Shown here: positions 8,066 through 16,665 of the stretch, in pieces
Position numbering within the stretch: the first letter of the stretch is position 1
How the letters are laid out: each line of letters opens with the position of its first letter
Origin: Aeromicrobium phoceense
Lineage (GTDB): Bacteria > Actinomycetota > Actinomycetes > Propionibacteriales > Nocardioidaceae
Assembly: GCF_013868155.1 (NCBI RefSeq)
Contig: NZ_JACEOG010000001.1
Span: 2,618,193-2,682,192, forward strand
DNA length: 64,000 nucleotides
Reading direction: 5' to 3'
Translations under genes and position numbers: made by a program
The notes under the pieces: generated by a model
Database searches by the model: none
The model's input: the letters and a program-made list of their open reading frames with translations, nothing else
Told to the model about the DNA's origin: nothing

Positions 8066-8094
8066 CTGACGTCCCCGCGGGCCGTCGCTAGAGT
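8066..8094 (+). promoter_or_regulatory. Sigma-70-type promoter for the DUF6318 lipoprotein pair
   Basis: CTGACG (8066-8071), a 17-bp spacer and TAGAGT (8089-8094). The lipoprotein ATG is 33 nt downstream with GGGGG as ribosome-binding site, so this gene, unlike many others here, has a leader. Confidence 0.5.
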
Positions 8095-8127
8095 GCGTAA
8101 CTCGAAGTGACGTAGTTCGGGGGAACG

Positions 8128-8679
8128 ATGCGGATACTGACGTGTGCCTTCGTGGCGACACTCGCGCTCACGATGAGCGCCTGCGGCGAGGACGACCCGC
8201 CGCCTACTGAACCGACCAGCGCGGCCACGACGCCCGCGAACCCTGACGCCACCCTGCCGCCCATGCCCGCGGTGGCTCAGGAATTCACGCCGAACGGCGC
8301 GGCCACGTTTGTCGCTCACTACGTGAGAATTCTCGACTACGCGTCGAAGACCGGTGATGTCGAGGAGTTGGCGCGCCTCTCAAGTCCTAGTTGTGAAGGT
8401 TGCACGCGGTACGTCGATCTATTCCGAAGCCTCTACCGAAACGGTGGGGGCGCCGAGGGAAGGGATTGGACGCGCTCAGCGACTGAGTTGCGGTTCCAGC
8501 GAGACAAAGCTGCAGAGACACTCGCGACTACAACACTCCGGATATCGGCCGGAACCGTTCAGGAGTCCGCGGACTCGGCCGCCAAGAATTTTCCTGCCAC
8601 CGAAGACCTCGTGACGTTCGGTCTGACTTACGACGAAGAGTGGCGCATCACCCAGTTCGTGACCGGCGGTGTCGAGTGA
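8128..8679 (+). CDS. DUF6318 family lipoprotein
   Basis: 183 residues. A short basic start and hydrophobic stretch end in a lipobox with Cys19 (LTMSAC), so it should be a membrane-anchored lipoprotein. A Pro/Thr-rich linker follows, then the DUF6318 pattern: MPAVAQEFTPNGAATFVAHYV, LDYASKTGD, LSSPSCEGC and a YRNGG turn. Function is unknown for the family. From about 8290 to 8660 base composition is clearly poorer in GC than neighbouring genes, hinting at more recent acquisition or relaxed codon use. Its stop overlaps the next start (GTGA). Confidence 0.8.
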   Translation: MRILTCAFVATLALTMSACGEDDPPPTEPTSAATTPANPDATLPPMPAVAQEFTPNGAATFVAHYVRILDYASKTGDVEELARLSSPSCEGCTRYVDLFRSLYRNGGGAEGRDWTRSATELRFQRDKAAETLATTTLRISAGTVQESADSAAKNFPATEDLVTFGLTYDEEWRITQFVTGGVE

Positions 8680-9392
8680 TCATCGCACTACTCGGCACGA
8701 TTGCTGTTTTGTCTCTGCCCGCCGATCCCACCGTAAGCCCCGATCCGTTCAAGCCCGGAGTGGAGATCGGTGACATCGAACTGCGCAAGCCCGCGCCCGC
8801 GCCCGCGCCCATCCGCGTGCGGAACCCAGGTGTGCCGGAGCCGGCCCCGGTGGAGCAAGAAACCGACCCTCTGTACTGCCGCCCGGAGGCGCCGTTCCCT
8901 CAGGAGGAGTGCATTCCCATGCCAGAGCCGGCGAACCCCACCGAGGCCCCGGAGCGGGAGGTGACGCCCGGCGACGTTGTGGAGGCGGTCGAGCGCGTCG
9001 GGCTGCCCCGATTGCGCGTGGCGGTCCAGCCGGCCGGGTCGACGCTGGTGAACCTGGAGACGATCTTCCACACCAGCGCGGCACCGTTCGAGGAGACCGT
9101 GGACATCCTCGACTCCACCGTCGACCTGCGGGCGACGCCCGCGAGCTACACCTGGCACCACGGCGACGGGACGGCACAGACCACCACCAGGCCCGGCCGT
9201 CCCTATCCCGCGCTCGACGTCATCCACCGCTACCGCAGACCCGGCGGCGTCAGCGCACGCGTGGACGTCACCTACCGGGTCACGTACCGGATCGACGACG
9301 GCGGATGGCAGGATCTCGACACCACGATCACTGCCGCCGGCCCCGCCACGACACTGCGCGTCCGCGAGGCGCGGCCCGTCCTCACGCGCTGA
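8676..9392 (+). CDS. Secreted protein with PKD-like domain, partner of the DUF6318 lipoprotein
   Basis: 238 residues from the overlapping GTG at 8676. A hydrophobic N-terminus (about residues 2-14) is a plausible signal segment. Then comes a Pro/Ala-rich stretch built on a CCCGCG microrepeat (PAPAPAP), a Cys pair (YCRPE...EECIP), and a C-terminal domain with ASYTWHHGDGT and a terminal YRVTYRI strand typical of PKD-like surface beta-sandwiches. Pairing of a DUF6318 lipoprotein with a PKD-like secreted protein suggests they work together at the cell surface. The actual role is unknown. Confidence 0.7.
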   Translation: MIIALLGTIAVLSLPADPTVSPDPFKPGVEIGDIELRKPAPAPAPIRVRNPGVPEPAPVEQETDPLYCRPEAPFPQEECIPMPEPANPTEAPEREVTPGDVVEAVERVGLPRLRVAVQPAGSTLVNLETIFHTSAAPFEETVDILDSTVDLRATPASYTWHHGDGTAQTTTRPGRPYPALDVIHRYRRPGGVSARVDVTYRVTYRIDDGGWQDLDTTITAAGPATTLRVREARPVLTR

Positions 9393-9446
9393 CTTCGCGA
9401 GTGGCGCAAACCGGAGGCACGAGTGTGGGGGCGGGCGGCGGAGGGC

Positions 9447-10139
9447 TCAGGGCCAGAGTGCGGTCAGCTCGGAGACCGAGAGGGCACGGCCGGTGTAGAA
9501 GGGCAGCTCCTCGCGCACGTGGTGGCGGGCGCCGGTGGCGCGGAGCTCACGCATGAGGTCGACGATCCGGTGCAGCTCGTCGGCCTCGAACGCCAGCAGC
9601 CACTCGTAGTCGCCGAGGGCGAACGAGGCGATCGTGTTCGCGCGGACGTCGGCGTAGTCGCGCGCGGCCTCGCCGTGCTCGCGCAGCAGGTGACGACGCT
9701 CGTCGTCGGGCAGCAGGTACCACTCGTACGAGCGCACGAACGGGTACACGCAGATGTACTTGAGCGTGTTCTTGTCGGCCAGGAAGTTCGGCACGTGCGA
9801 GCGGTTGAACTCCGCCGGGCGGTGCAGGCCCGCGTTCGACCACACGGGCGCGAGGTGCGAGCCCAGCTCCGTGCGGCGGAAGGCGTTGTAGGCGTCCTGC
9901 AGGGCGTCGGCCGTGGCGGCGTGCCACCAGATCATCAGGTCGGCCTCGGCGCGCATCCCGCTCACGTCGTACGTGCCACGCACCACGACGTCGTCGAGCT
10001 TCTCGAAGAGCGCGTCGACCTCGGCCGCCATCGCGGCACGGTCGCCGTCGCCCAGCGGACGCTCGATCCGGAACACCGAGTACATCGCGTAGCGGATGGT
10101 GGAGTTGATCTGCTCAGGGTCGACCTCGTGCGAACTCAT
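9447..10139 (-). CDS. hemQ: Coproheme decarboxylase HemQ
   Basis: 230 residues of the chlorite dismutase-like HemQ family, the last enzyme of the coproporphyrin-dependent haem pathway: it oxidatively decarboxylates coproheme to haem b. Recognisable segments are [44 protein letters not shown] (the region of the catalytic Tyr) and LLREHG, where the proximal haem His is expected. ATG at 10139 is preceded by GAGAAT ending 6 nt away, inside the end of hemG, so hemQ may also have its own leaderless transcript. It is last in hemE-hemG-hemQ. Confidence 0.92.
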   Translation of the reverse strand: MSSHEVDPEQINSTIRYAMYSVFRIERPLGDGDRAAMAAEVDALFEKLDDVVVRGTYDVSGMRAEADLMIWWHAATADALQDAYNAFRRTELGSHLAPVWSNAGLHRPAEFNRSHVPNFLADKNTLKYICVYPFVRSYEWYLLPDDERRHLLREHGEAARDYADVRANTIASFALGDYEWLLAFEADELHRIVDLMRELRATGARHHVREELPFYTGRALSVSELTALWP

Positions 10140-10149
10140 GCGTCCATTC

Positions 10150-11484
10150 TCACCCGGCCACGGTTCGCTCGGCCGCGGCCCTCCCGGTGGCCACGACGGC
10201 AGCGATCCCCACACCCTCGTAGGCCGCGCCGCAGACCTCGAGCCCGGGCACCGTCGCCACGTCGTCGAGCACCGTGCGCACCAGGTCGCGGTGTCCGACC
10301 TCGTACTGCGGCAGACCCCCGCCCCAGCGCTGCACCGTCGAGGCCGTGACCGAACCGATCGCTCCCCCGGGCTCGACGACCGAGCGCAGGTCCGCCACGG
10401 CGAGGTCGACCAGGGAGGCGTCGTCGCGTTGCAGCACCGCGGTGTCGCCCGCGCGCCCGATTGACGCGCGCAGCACCGTGGCGCCGCCGGCGGCCTCCGC
10501 GAGCCACGCCCACTTGCGCGACGAGAACGTCGCGGCCTTGATCTCCAGCGGCTCGACCGGGGGCACGAGGAAGCCGGTGCCCGACGGCAGGTCGGCGCCC
10601 TCGACCAGCAGCGACACGACCACCATCGAGGCGTAGTCCAGACCCGCCAGGGCGAAGGCGGCCCGCGGGGCGACCTCGGCCAGCAGCCGGGACGCCGCCG
10701 GCGCGGGAGCGGCCATCACGACGGCGTCGAAGCGCTCGCGCACGGGCGCCGTCGTGGGACCCACGACGAGCTCCCACCCGGAACCGTCGCGGCGAACGGA
10801 TCGCACGGTGGCCCCAGTGCGCACCTCGAAGCCGCCGGACTCGACGACAGCGCCGGGAACCCGCCCCACTCCGCCGCGGACCCCGACGAGCGCCGGTCCG
10901 GAGGGCTTCGGGGCGGCGGCCCGCGCGGCGGCGCCGGCCAGCAGGTCCGGACCGAGCTCGGAGATCACCGGGGCCGCGGCGCGGAGCGAGAGCCGGTCGG
11001 CGTGGCCCGCGTAGACGCCGCCGAGCAGCGGCTCGACGAGGCGATCGACCACCTCGCGTCCCAGCCGGTCGCCCACGAACTGCGCGACGGAGACGTCCTC
11101 GTCGGGCACGGGCAGCGGCGTCGAGGTCACGGGGCCCGCGAGCACGCCCGACGCGTCGAGCGCAGCGAGGTCGGACGGCACGCCCATGATCGTGGGCGGG
11201 AGCGCACGCAGGGCCCCACGGCTCCACACCATCGACGGGATCGGCTCGGGCGCCACGACGTCGGCGGAGAGGCCGACGGCATCGACGAGGTCGAGGGCCT
11301 CGGGTCGGCGGGCGAGCATCGCCTCGGCGCCCACGTCCACCGTCAGGTCGCCGAGTCGCGCCTGGCGGACCTTGCCGCCGATCTCGGGCGAGCCCTCCAG
11401 CACCACCGGCTTCGCACCCGCGGCAGCCAGGTGGAAGGCCGCGGAGAGTCCTGCGATCCCGCCGCCCACGACGGCGACGCGCAC
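10150..11484 (-). CDS. hemG: Coproporphyrinogen III oxidase (HemY/CgoX type)
   Basis: 444 residues from a GTG start. The N-terminal FAD dinucleotide motif is [16 protein letters not shown], followed by [12 protein letters not shown]; the C-terminal FAD-contact segment is [21 protein letters not shown]. In Gram-positive bacteria with HemQ this flavoenzyme oxidises coproporphyrinogen III to coproporphyrin III (CgoX), although often annotated protoporphyrinogen oxidase. One base separates the hemE stop from this start, giving a tight operon. No hemH/cpfC ferrochelatase is present in the window. Confidence 0.92.
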   Translation of the reverse strand: MRVAVVGGGIAGLSAAFHLAAAGAKPVVLEGSPEIGGKVRQARLGDLTVDVGAEAMLARRPEALDLVDAVGLSADVVAPEPIPSMVWSRGALRALPPTIMGVPSDLAALDASGVLAGPVTSTPLPVPDEDVSVAQFVGDRLGREVVDRLVEPLLGGVYAGHADRLSLRAAAPVISELGPDLLAGAAARAAAPKPSGPALVGVRGGVGRVPGAVVESGGFEVRTGATVRSVRRDGSGWELVVGPTTAPVRERFDAVVMAAPAPAASRLLAEVAPRAAFALAGLDYASMVVVSLLVEGADLPSGTGFLVPPVEPLEIKAATFSSRKWAWLAEAAGGATVLRASIGRAGDTAVLQRDDASLVDLAVADLRSVVEPGGAIGSVTASTVQRWGGGLPQYEVGHRDLVRTVLDDVATVPGLEVCGAAYEGVGIAAVVATGRAAAERTVAG

Positions 11485-11485
11485 G

Positions 11486-12547
11486 TCAGGCCTCCGGCTC
11501 GTAGGCGTGCACGAAGTCGACCAGCCGCGTCAGCGCGTCGGCGTCGGTCGCGGGAAGCACGCCGTGCCCGAGGTTGAAGACGTGGCCCTTGGCGGCACGT
11601 CCGGCCTCGATCACCTCGGCGGCGCGGGCGTGGACGACCTCGGTGGGCGCGAACAGCAGTGTCGGGTCGAGGTTGCCCTGGACGGCACGATCGCCGACCC
11701 GGCCGATCGCCTCGGCCAGCGGGACGCGCCAGTCGACACCGACGACGTCGGCGCCCGCCTCGCCCATGCGCGACAGCAGCTCGCCCGTGCCGACGCCGAA
11801 GTGGATCCGCGGCACGTCGAGGTCGGCGACGGACGCGAGGACCTCCTCGGAGTGCGGACGCACGTAGGTGTCGTAGTCGGACGGCGACAGCGCCCCGGCC
11901 CACGAGTCGAACAGCTGGACCGCGGAGGCACCGGCCTCGATCTGGAGCCGCAGGAACTGGCCCGCGATGGCCGCGATCCGGCCGAGCAGCGCGTGCCACA
12001 GGTCGGGATCGCCGTACATCAGCTCCTTCGTGCGCCGGTGGTCGCGCGACGGGCCGCCCTCGACGAGGTAGGACGCGAGCGTGAACGGCGCACCGGCGAA
12101 GCCGATCAGCGGCGTCCCACCCAGCTCGCCTACAAGGCCGCGCACGGCATCGGTGATCGAGGTGACGTCGTCGGGCTCCAGGTCACGCAGGGTGCCGAGC
12201 TGGTCGGCCGAGCGGATCGGGTCGGCCACCACGGGCCCGGTGCCCGGGACGATGTCCAGGTCGACGCCGATCGCCTTCAGCGGCACGACGATGTCGGAGA
12301 AGAAGATGGCCGCGTCGACGCCGTGGCGGCGCACCGGCTGCATCGTGATCTCGACGACCATGTCGGTGCGGAAGCACGACTCGAGCATGGGCACGCCCTC
12401 GCGGATCGCGAGGTACTCCGGCAGGGAGCGTCCCGCCTGCCGCATGAACCAGACCGGCGTGTGGGAGGGCTCGAGTCCACGGCACGCACGCAGGAACGGG
12501 CTCGTGAGGGCGCTGTCGACGGAGGCGTCGCGAACATCGTTGGTCAC
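11486..12547 (-). CDS. hemE: Uroporphyrinogen decarboxylase
   Basis: 353 residues, normal for HemE. The substrate-site motif [15 protein letters not shown] is near residue 30, with [20 protein letters not shown] and FNLGHGVLP further on. It converts uroporphyrinogen III to coproporphyrinogen III, the branch substrate for the adjacent coproporphyrin pathway genes. Start is GTG; CAGACT lies 6 nt upstream on the coding strand. The gene is divergent from the DUF3000 gene over 66 bp. Confidence 0.96.
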   Translation of the reverse strand: MTNDVRDASVDSALTSPFLRACRGLEPSHTPVWFMRQAGRSLPEYLAIREGVPMLESCFRTDMVVEITMQPVRRHGVDAAIFFSDIVVPLKAIGVDLDIVPGTGPVVADPIRSADQLGTLRDLEPDDVTSITDAVRGLVGELGGTPLIGFAGAPFTLASYLVEGGPSRDHRRTKELMYGDPDLWHALLGRIAAIAGQFLRLQIEAGASAVQLFDSWAGALSPSDYDTYVRPHSEEVLASVADLDVPRIHFGVGTGELLSRMGEAGADVVGVDWRVPLAEAIGRVGDRAVQGNLDPTLLFAPTEVVHARAAEVIEAGRAAKGHVFNLGHGVLPATDADALTRLVDFVHAYEPEA

Positions 12548-12613
12548 GTCACGAGTCTGTCACGCCTGCGTGTCGAGCCTCCCGCCCCCGCATTCCGTGC
12601 CTAAGATCACGGT

Positions 12614-13192
12614 GTGGGCGCCCGAACCAAGCTTGAAGGCATCCCGGCACCGTTCACGCGGGCTGTCGAGGAAGTGAAGCGCGCCGTCGCGCGCCCGGAG
12701 CTCGAGCTCGGCGAGATGCCGGCTCCGCAGCGCATCGCCCCGTTCGCCCACGCCATGACCGCCGACGTGGTCGTCGCGGACGTCGAGCTGGGCACCGGGC
12801 GCTTCATCCTGCTGCACGACCCGGCCGGCAACGACGCGTGGAACGGCACGTTCCGCTGCGTCACGTTCGCCCGTGCCGACATCGAGCAGGAGATGGCCAC
12901 CGACCCGCTCATCACCCAGGTCGGCTGGAGCTGGCTGACCGACGCGCTCGACGACGCGGGCGCCGAGCACACCAACCCGGCCGGCAGCATCACCGTCGTC
13001 CGCTCGGAGGGCTTCGGCGCGATGACCGACGACGAGACCGACGCCCAGATCGAGGTGCGCGCCTCCTGGACGCCCCACGGCGGGCTTGAGCCCCACGCCT
13101 CGGCGTGGATGGAACTGCTCGGCAAGCTCGCCGGCCTGCCGCCCCTGGCGCCCGGCGTCGTCCCACTCACCCGTAGGCGCGCCTCCCGTTGA
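12614..13192 (+). CDS. DUF3000 domain protein
   Basis: 192 residues, GTG start with TAAGAT (12602-12607) 6 nt before it. Matches the actinobacterial DUF3000 pattern (FTRAVEEVKRA, PAPQRIAPFAHA, GRFILLHDPAGNDAWNGTFRCV). Function unknown. The stop overlaps the RNase D start (TTGA), and the same gene order is familiar in actinobacteria, so a link to RNA processing is likely but unproven. Confidence 0.85.
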   Translation: MGARTKLEGIPAPFTRAVEEVKRAVARPELELGEMPAPQRIAPFAHAMTADVVVADVELGTGRFILLHDPAGNDAWNGTFRCVTFARADIEQEMATDPLITQVGWSWLTDALDDAGAEHTNPAGSITVVRSEGFGAMTDDETDAQIEVRASWTPHGGLEPHASAWMELLGKLAGLPPLAPGVVPLTRRRASR

Positions 13193-14424
13193 CGAACGAA
13201 CCCGAAGAGATCATCGACGAGGCTCCTGAGCCCGTCCTCCCCCGACTCGGCCTCCGCGAGCCGCTCACCCCGGTGGTCGACACCGACGACGCGCTGGCCC
13301 GCGCCTGCGCCGAGATCTCGCTCGGCGAGGGACCGATCGCCCTGGACGCCGAGCGTGCCTCGGGCTACCGCTACTCCCAGCGTGCCTACCTCGTGCAGGT
13401 GCGCCGCGAGGGCTCGGGCAGCTGGCTGATCGACCCGATCGCCTTCCCCGACCTCAGCGAGCTGGGCCTGGCCTTCGGCGACGCCGAGTGGATCCTGCAC
13501 GCCGCCACCCAGGACCTGCCGTGCCTGGCCGAGGTCGGGCTGCGCCCCACCTCGCTGTTCGACACCGAGCTCGCCGGCCGGCTGCTGACCCTGCCGCGCG
13601 TCGGCCGGGCGGCACTCGTGGAGCACTACCTCGGCATGAGCCTGGCCAAGGAGTTCTCGGCCGCCGACTGGTCCACCCGGCCGCTGCCCGAGCCGTGGCT
13701 GGAGTACGCGGCACTCGACGTGGAGGTCCTGCTCGAGCTGCGCGAGCTCGTGCTGGCCGACCTGAAGGCCGCCGGCAAGGACGGCTGGGCGCGCGAGGAG
13801 TTCGACGCGCTGCTGTCGTTCACCGGGCCGCCCGAGCGCAAGGACCCGTGGCGACGCACCTCGAGCATCCACAAGATCCGCAGCCGCCGGGCCCTGGCCA
13901 TCGTTCGGGCCCTGTGGCACGCCCGCGACGGGATCGCCGAGGACCGCGACATCACTCCCGGCCGCATCCTGCCCGACGCGTCGATCGTGTCGCTGGCCAC
14001 GCACGCCCCCGACTCGTTCACCGCGCTCAAGAACGACCCCACGATGCGCCGTCGCGGTCCGCGCCGGTTCCTCGACGAGTGGTTCGACGCGATCGAGGAG
14101 GCCCTCGGCCTGCCCGAGGACGAGCTGCCCACCTCGGGCCAGCGCTCCGACGGCCCGCCGCCGCCGCGCGCCTGGGCCGACAAGGACCCGGTCGCGGCCG
14201 CCCGGCTCGTCCGGGTGCGCGCGCAGGTCACCCAGATCGCCGAGCAGCAGAACGTCCCGGCCGAGAACCTCATCGGCCCGGCCATCGTGCGCGCGCTCGC
14301 CTGGCAGCCGCCCGCCGACCTCGACGCGGCCTCGATCGCCGAGGAGCTGCGCGAGCGGGGCAGCCGGAACTGGCAGATCGAGCTGGTGGCCGCGCCGATC
14401 GCGGCCGCGCTCGTCGACCCCTGA
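13189..14424 (+). CDS. rnd: Ribonuclease D family 3'-5' exonuclease with HRDC domain
   Basis: 411 residues, TTG start overlapping the DUF3000 stop. The DEDDy exonuclease domain shows Exo I as LDAERASGYRY, Exo II around FDTELAGRLL with ILHAATQDLPCL before it, and Exo III as YAALDVEVLLEL. An HRDC-type helical domain follows (about residues 215-300, RRALAIVRALWHARDGIAEDRDI). RNase D trims 3' ends of structured RNAs such as tRNA precursors. The candidate small RNA at 15148 lies 0.7 kb downstream, which is probably coincidental. Confidence 0.9.
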   Translation: MTNEPEEIIDEAPEPVLPRLGLREPLTPVVDTDDALARACAEISLGEGPIALDAERASGYRYSQRAYLVQVRREGSGSWLIDPIAFPDLSELGLAFGDAEWILHAATQDLPCLAEVGLRPTSLFDTELAGRLLTLPRVGRAALVEHYLGMSLAKEFSAADWSTRPLPEPWLEYAALDVEVLLELRELVLADLKAAGKDGWAREEFDALLSFTGPPERKDPWRRTSSIHKIRSRRALAIVRALWHARDGIAEDRDITPGRILPDASIVSLATHAPDSFTALKNDPTMRRRGPRRFLDEWFDAIEEALGLPEDELPTSGQRSDGPPPPRAWADKDPVAAARLVRVRAQVTQIAEQQNVPAENLIGPAIVRALAWQPPADLDAASIAEELRERGSRNWQIELVAAPIAAALVDP

Positions 14425-14494
14425 TTCGCGGCGCACGCGCACGACACCGGACATCTGCTCACGCAGTCACCGGCCCGGGTTTACGCTCGAATGC

Positions 14495-15085
14495 ATGGCC
14501 GACTTCCACAAGCCGTCGTTGCCCGGGGCAGCCGTGTTCGACTCGCTGCCCGACCCGGACGACCCGGCCGAACGCACCGCCGCCGGCCACCGCATCGCCT
14601 CACTGCTGGTGCGAGGGGCCCGCGACCACGCCGATCGCGACCTCGTCGAGCGGGTGCTGCACCTGGCCGACTCCGAGGGCATGGGAGTCATCGCCGAGCT
14701 CTGGGCCAAGGCCCCTCCCGAGACCGTCGCGGGCGCCCTGTGGCGGCTCTACGCCCTGCGCACGTGGGTGCACCACAACCCCGTGCAGGCGTCGCGCGAG
14801 TTCGCCGCCGGCCGTGCCTACGCACCCGTGCAGGAGGTCCTCGCCGGCGTGGTCGACCCGCCCGGACCGAACGAGGTCGTCGAGCTCGTGGACACGGTCG
14901 TGCGGGGCATCGTCGCCGCCGACTTCGACGTCTCGCTGGACCGCGCGGCGGCCTTCGCGCACATCGTCGGCGTGGGCCGCGGCCAGATGGAGGGCGGCGA
15001 TGCCGCCAGCGCCGCCCGCCTCGTCGACACGGCACGCCACCTGCGGGCGGCCGCCGAGGCGGAGCGTCGCGGCGAGCTGCACTGA
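14495..15085 (+). CDS. Conserved actinobacterial hypothetical protein
   Basis: 196 residues, mostly helical, no signal peptide or membrane helix. I do not recognise a domain. Visible landmarks are SLPDPDDPAERTAAGHRIASLLVRG near the start and an aromatic/His segment LWRLYALRTWVHHNP in the middle. TACGCT (14482-14487) lies 7 nt before the ATG. It follows RNase D by 70 bp and likely forms its own unit. Confidence 0.7.
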   Translation: MADFHKPSLPGAAVFDSLPDPDDPAERTAAGHRIASLLVRGARDHADRDLVERVLHLADSEGMGVIAELWAKAPPETVAGALWRLYALRTWVHHNPVQASREFAAGRAYAPVQEVLAGVVDPPGPNEVVELVDTVVRGIVAADFDVSLDRAAAFAHIVGVGRGQMEGGDAASAARLVDTARHLRAAAEAERRGELH

Positions 15086-15113
15086 GCCGGTTCCCGAGTT
15101 GCCCCGGTCACCT

Positions 15114-15141
15114 TTGAATTTGGATCCGATGCATTTAAAAT
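15114..15141 (+). promoter_or_regulatory. Promoter for the candidate small RNA
   Basis: TTGAAT (15114-15119), a 16-bp spacer and TAAAAT (15136-15141) in a markedly AT-rich patch between two convergent genes. With the 6-nt gap seen at leaderless genes in this window, transcription would start at about 15148, just where the RNA stem begins. No start codon sits at that place. Confidence 0.6.
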
Positions 15142-15147
15142 GGTGAG

Positions 15148-15231
15148 TGCGCCGGGTCGAGGTAGCCCCGGGTCCCAACATCAGCCGCTACGAGCGGCCA
15201 CGCGCCGTGAGGCGCTCCCGACCCGGCGCGC
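15148..15231 (+). ncRNA. Candidate structured small RNA, cloverleaf-like
   Basis: About 84 nt. Ends pair in a stem: 15149-15159 (GCGCCGGGTCG) is exactly complementary to 15219-15229, extended by a U-G pair (15148/15230). Inside are two perfect hairpins: GCCGCT-acg-AGCGGC (15184-15198) and GCGCC-GTGA-GGCGC (15202-15215, GNRA loop). A C-rich segment around 15165-15176 appears single-stranded. It lies between convergent genes, directly after a promoter. It lacks tRNA features. An alternative is a bidirectional terminator; against that, there is no U-run and a promoter fits its 5' end. I recognise no RNA family. Confidence 0.5.
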
Positions 15232-15254
15232 CCCTCCCCCTTCGCGCCCTCCGA

Positions 15255-16223
15255 TCAGCGCGGCGCGAACGTCGTGTACGAGTGCGCCGGCGCCAGCAGG
15301 TCGTCGAGGGCGGCGGAATCCTCCGTCGTCGGGACCCAGCTCGCGGCGGCCACGTTCGAGGCCACCTGCTCCGGCCGCGAGACGCCGGCGATCACCGAGG
15401 AGACGGCCGGTCGCGAGGCGAGTCCGCCCATCGCCAGCTCGAGCAGCGTGATGTCCCTCTCGTCGGCGAAGGCCTGCAGCGCGTCGATCCGCTCCCAGTC
15501 CGCGTCCTCCCACCGCGCGCGCTGTCCGGCCAGGCGCGTGCCCGCCTCGGGCTCGGCGTCGCGCGAGTACTTGCCGGTCAGCAGCCCGTACGCGAGCGGG
15601 AAGTACGGCAGCAGACCCACGCCGAGCTCGAGGCACGCCGGCACCAGCTCGACCTCGGCCGCGGGGTTGTAGAGCGAGTACTCGTTCTGCGCGGTGGCGA
15701 AGTGCGCGAGCCCCGTGGTCCGCGAGATCCAGTCGGCGTCGACGAGTTGCCACGCGGTGAAGTTCGAGCAACCGATCGCACGGACCTTGCCCTCGTCGAC
15801 CAGCTCGGTCATCGCGCCGAGGGTCTCCTCGACCGGCGTGCCCGGATCCGGGGTGTGCAGTTGGTAGAGGTCGATGACGTCGGTGCCGAGGCGGCGCAGG
15901 CTCGCCTCCGCCGCGCGGCGGACGTACGCCGCGCTCCCCCGGCGCCCGCCGTCGTCGCCGTTGCGCCCCTGCATGTCCATGCCGAACTTGGTGGCGACGA
16001 CCACCTCGTCGCGACGCCCCTGCAGGGCGGCGCCGAGCAGGGTCTCGCTCTCGCCGAGGGAGTAGGTGTCGGCCGTGTCGAAGAACCGCACGCCGTGCTC
16101 GAAGGCCGCGTCGACGACGGCGGTCACCTGGTCGCCGCCGATGCGCGCCCCGAAGGCGTTGCAGCCGATCCCCACGGGGCCGACGTCGATACCGCTCGTT
16201 CCCAGGACATGTCGTGTGCTCAC
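15255..16223 (-). CDS. Aldo/keto reductase
   Basis: 322 residues, a TIM-barrel AKR. The catalytic set is visible as FFDTADTYSLGESE (Asp and Tyr), VVVATKFGM (Lys) and the DLYQLHTPD strand (His). NADPH-binding residues lie near the C-terminus (SSVIAGVSRPEQVASN). Resembles the YghZ/Tas-like group acting on small carbonyls; substrate unknown. GTG start with TACGGT 6 nt upstream. Divergent from the next gene over 31 bp. Confidence 0.9.
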   Translation of the reverse strand: MSTRHVLGTSGIDVGPVGIGCNAFGARIGGDQVTAVVDAAFEHGVRFFDTADTYSLGESETLLGAALQGRRDEVVVATKFGMDMQGRNGDDGGRRGSAAYVRRAAEASLRRLGTDVIDLYQLHTPDPGTPVEETLGAMTELVDEGKVRAIGCSNFTAWQLVDADWISRTTGLAHFATAQNEYSLYNPAAEVELVPACLELGVGLLPYFPLAYGLLTGKYSRDAEPEAGTRLAGQRARWEDADWERIDALQAFADERDITLLELAMGGLASRPAVSSVIAGVSRPEQVASNVAAASWVPTTEDSAALDDLLAPAHSYTTFAPR

Positions 16224-16254
16224 GCACCCACCGTAGGACGGTTACACTCGGCGG

Positions 16255-16599
16255 GTGATCCGGACCACCCATGCCGTGCGACGTCTCGTCGCGGCCCTGG
16301 CAGCCGTGCTGCTGGCCGGCATGCTCGGGCTGGGTGCCCTCGCCGGATTCTCCGGAGCCGAACGGCGTGCCACGGGCACGACCATGTCGGCCGGGGACGA
16401 GCCCGCCCAGCCGCGGGTCACGGTCGCCAAGGCGACCTCGGACGACCACTCCGTGTCCGTCGACCTGCCCGCGGGCACGCTCGACACCACGCTGTCGCTG
16501 GTCGCGGCAGTCCTGGTGGCGCTCGCCGCCGCCCTGGTCGCCGCGCAGGTGGGCCGGGCGGTTCCCGCGCCGGCCGGGCGCGCCCCGCCGCTGGTCTGA
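16255..16599 (+). CDS. Small membrane protein of unknown function
   Basis: 114 residues from GTG, with TACACT (16243-16248) 6 nt before it. A hydrophobic Ala/Leu-rich helix spans about residues 9-31, a polar middle region about 32-78, and a second helix about 79-101. The first may be a signal anchor. No family recognised. It lies 66 bp upstream of secDF and might be cotranscribed with it. Confidence 0.6.
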   Translation: MIRTTHAVRRLVAALAAVLLAGMLGLGALAGFSGAERRATGTTMSAGDEPAQPRVTVAKATSDDHSVSVDLPAGTLDTTLSLVAAVLVALAAALVAAQVGRAVPAPAGRAPPLV

Positions 16600-16665
16600 C
16601 CGGCCCCGGTCCGTCTTCGCCACCCCTCGTACTTCGCCGTCCTCGGCCCCCATCGAAAGTCACCC

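Noticed and set aside
7941..8127. Small gene upstream of the lipoprotein
   Set aside because: No frame with a start signal and coding character; only a promoter is supported.
15148..15231. tRNA gene
   Set aside because: Overall cloverleaf-like, but the outer stem is 11-12 bp, the central loop has three bases, and no T-loop, D-loop or anticodon loop can be drawn.
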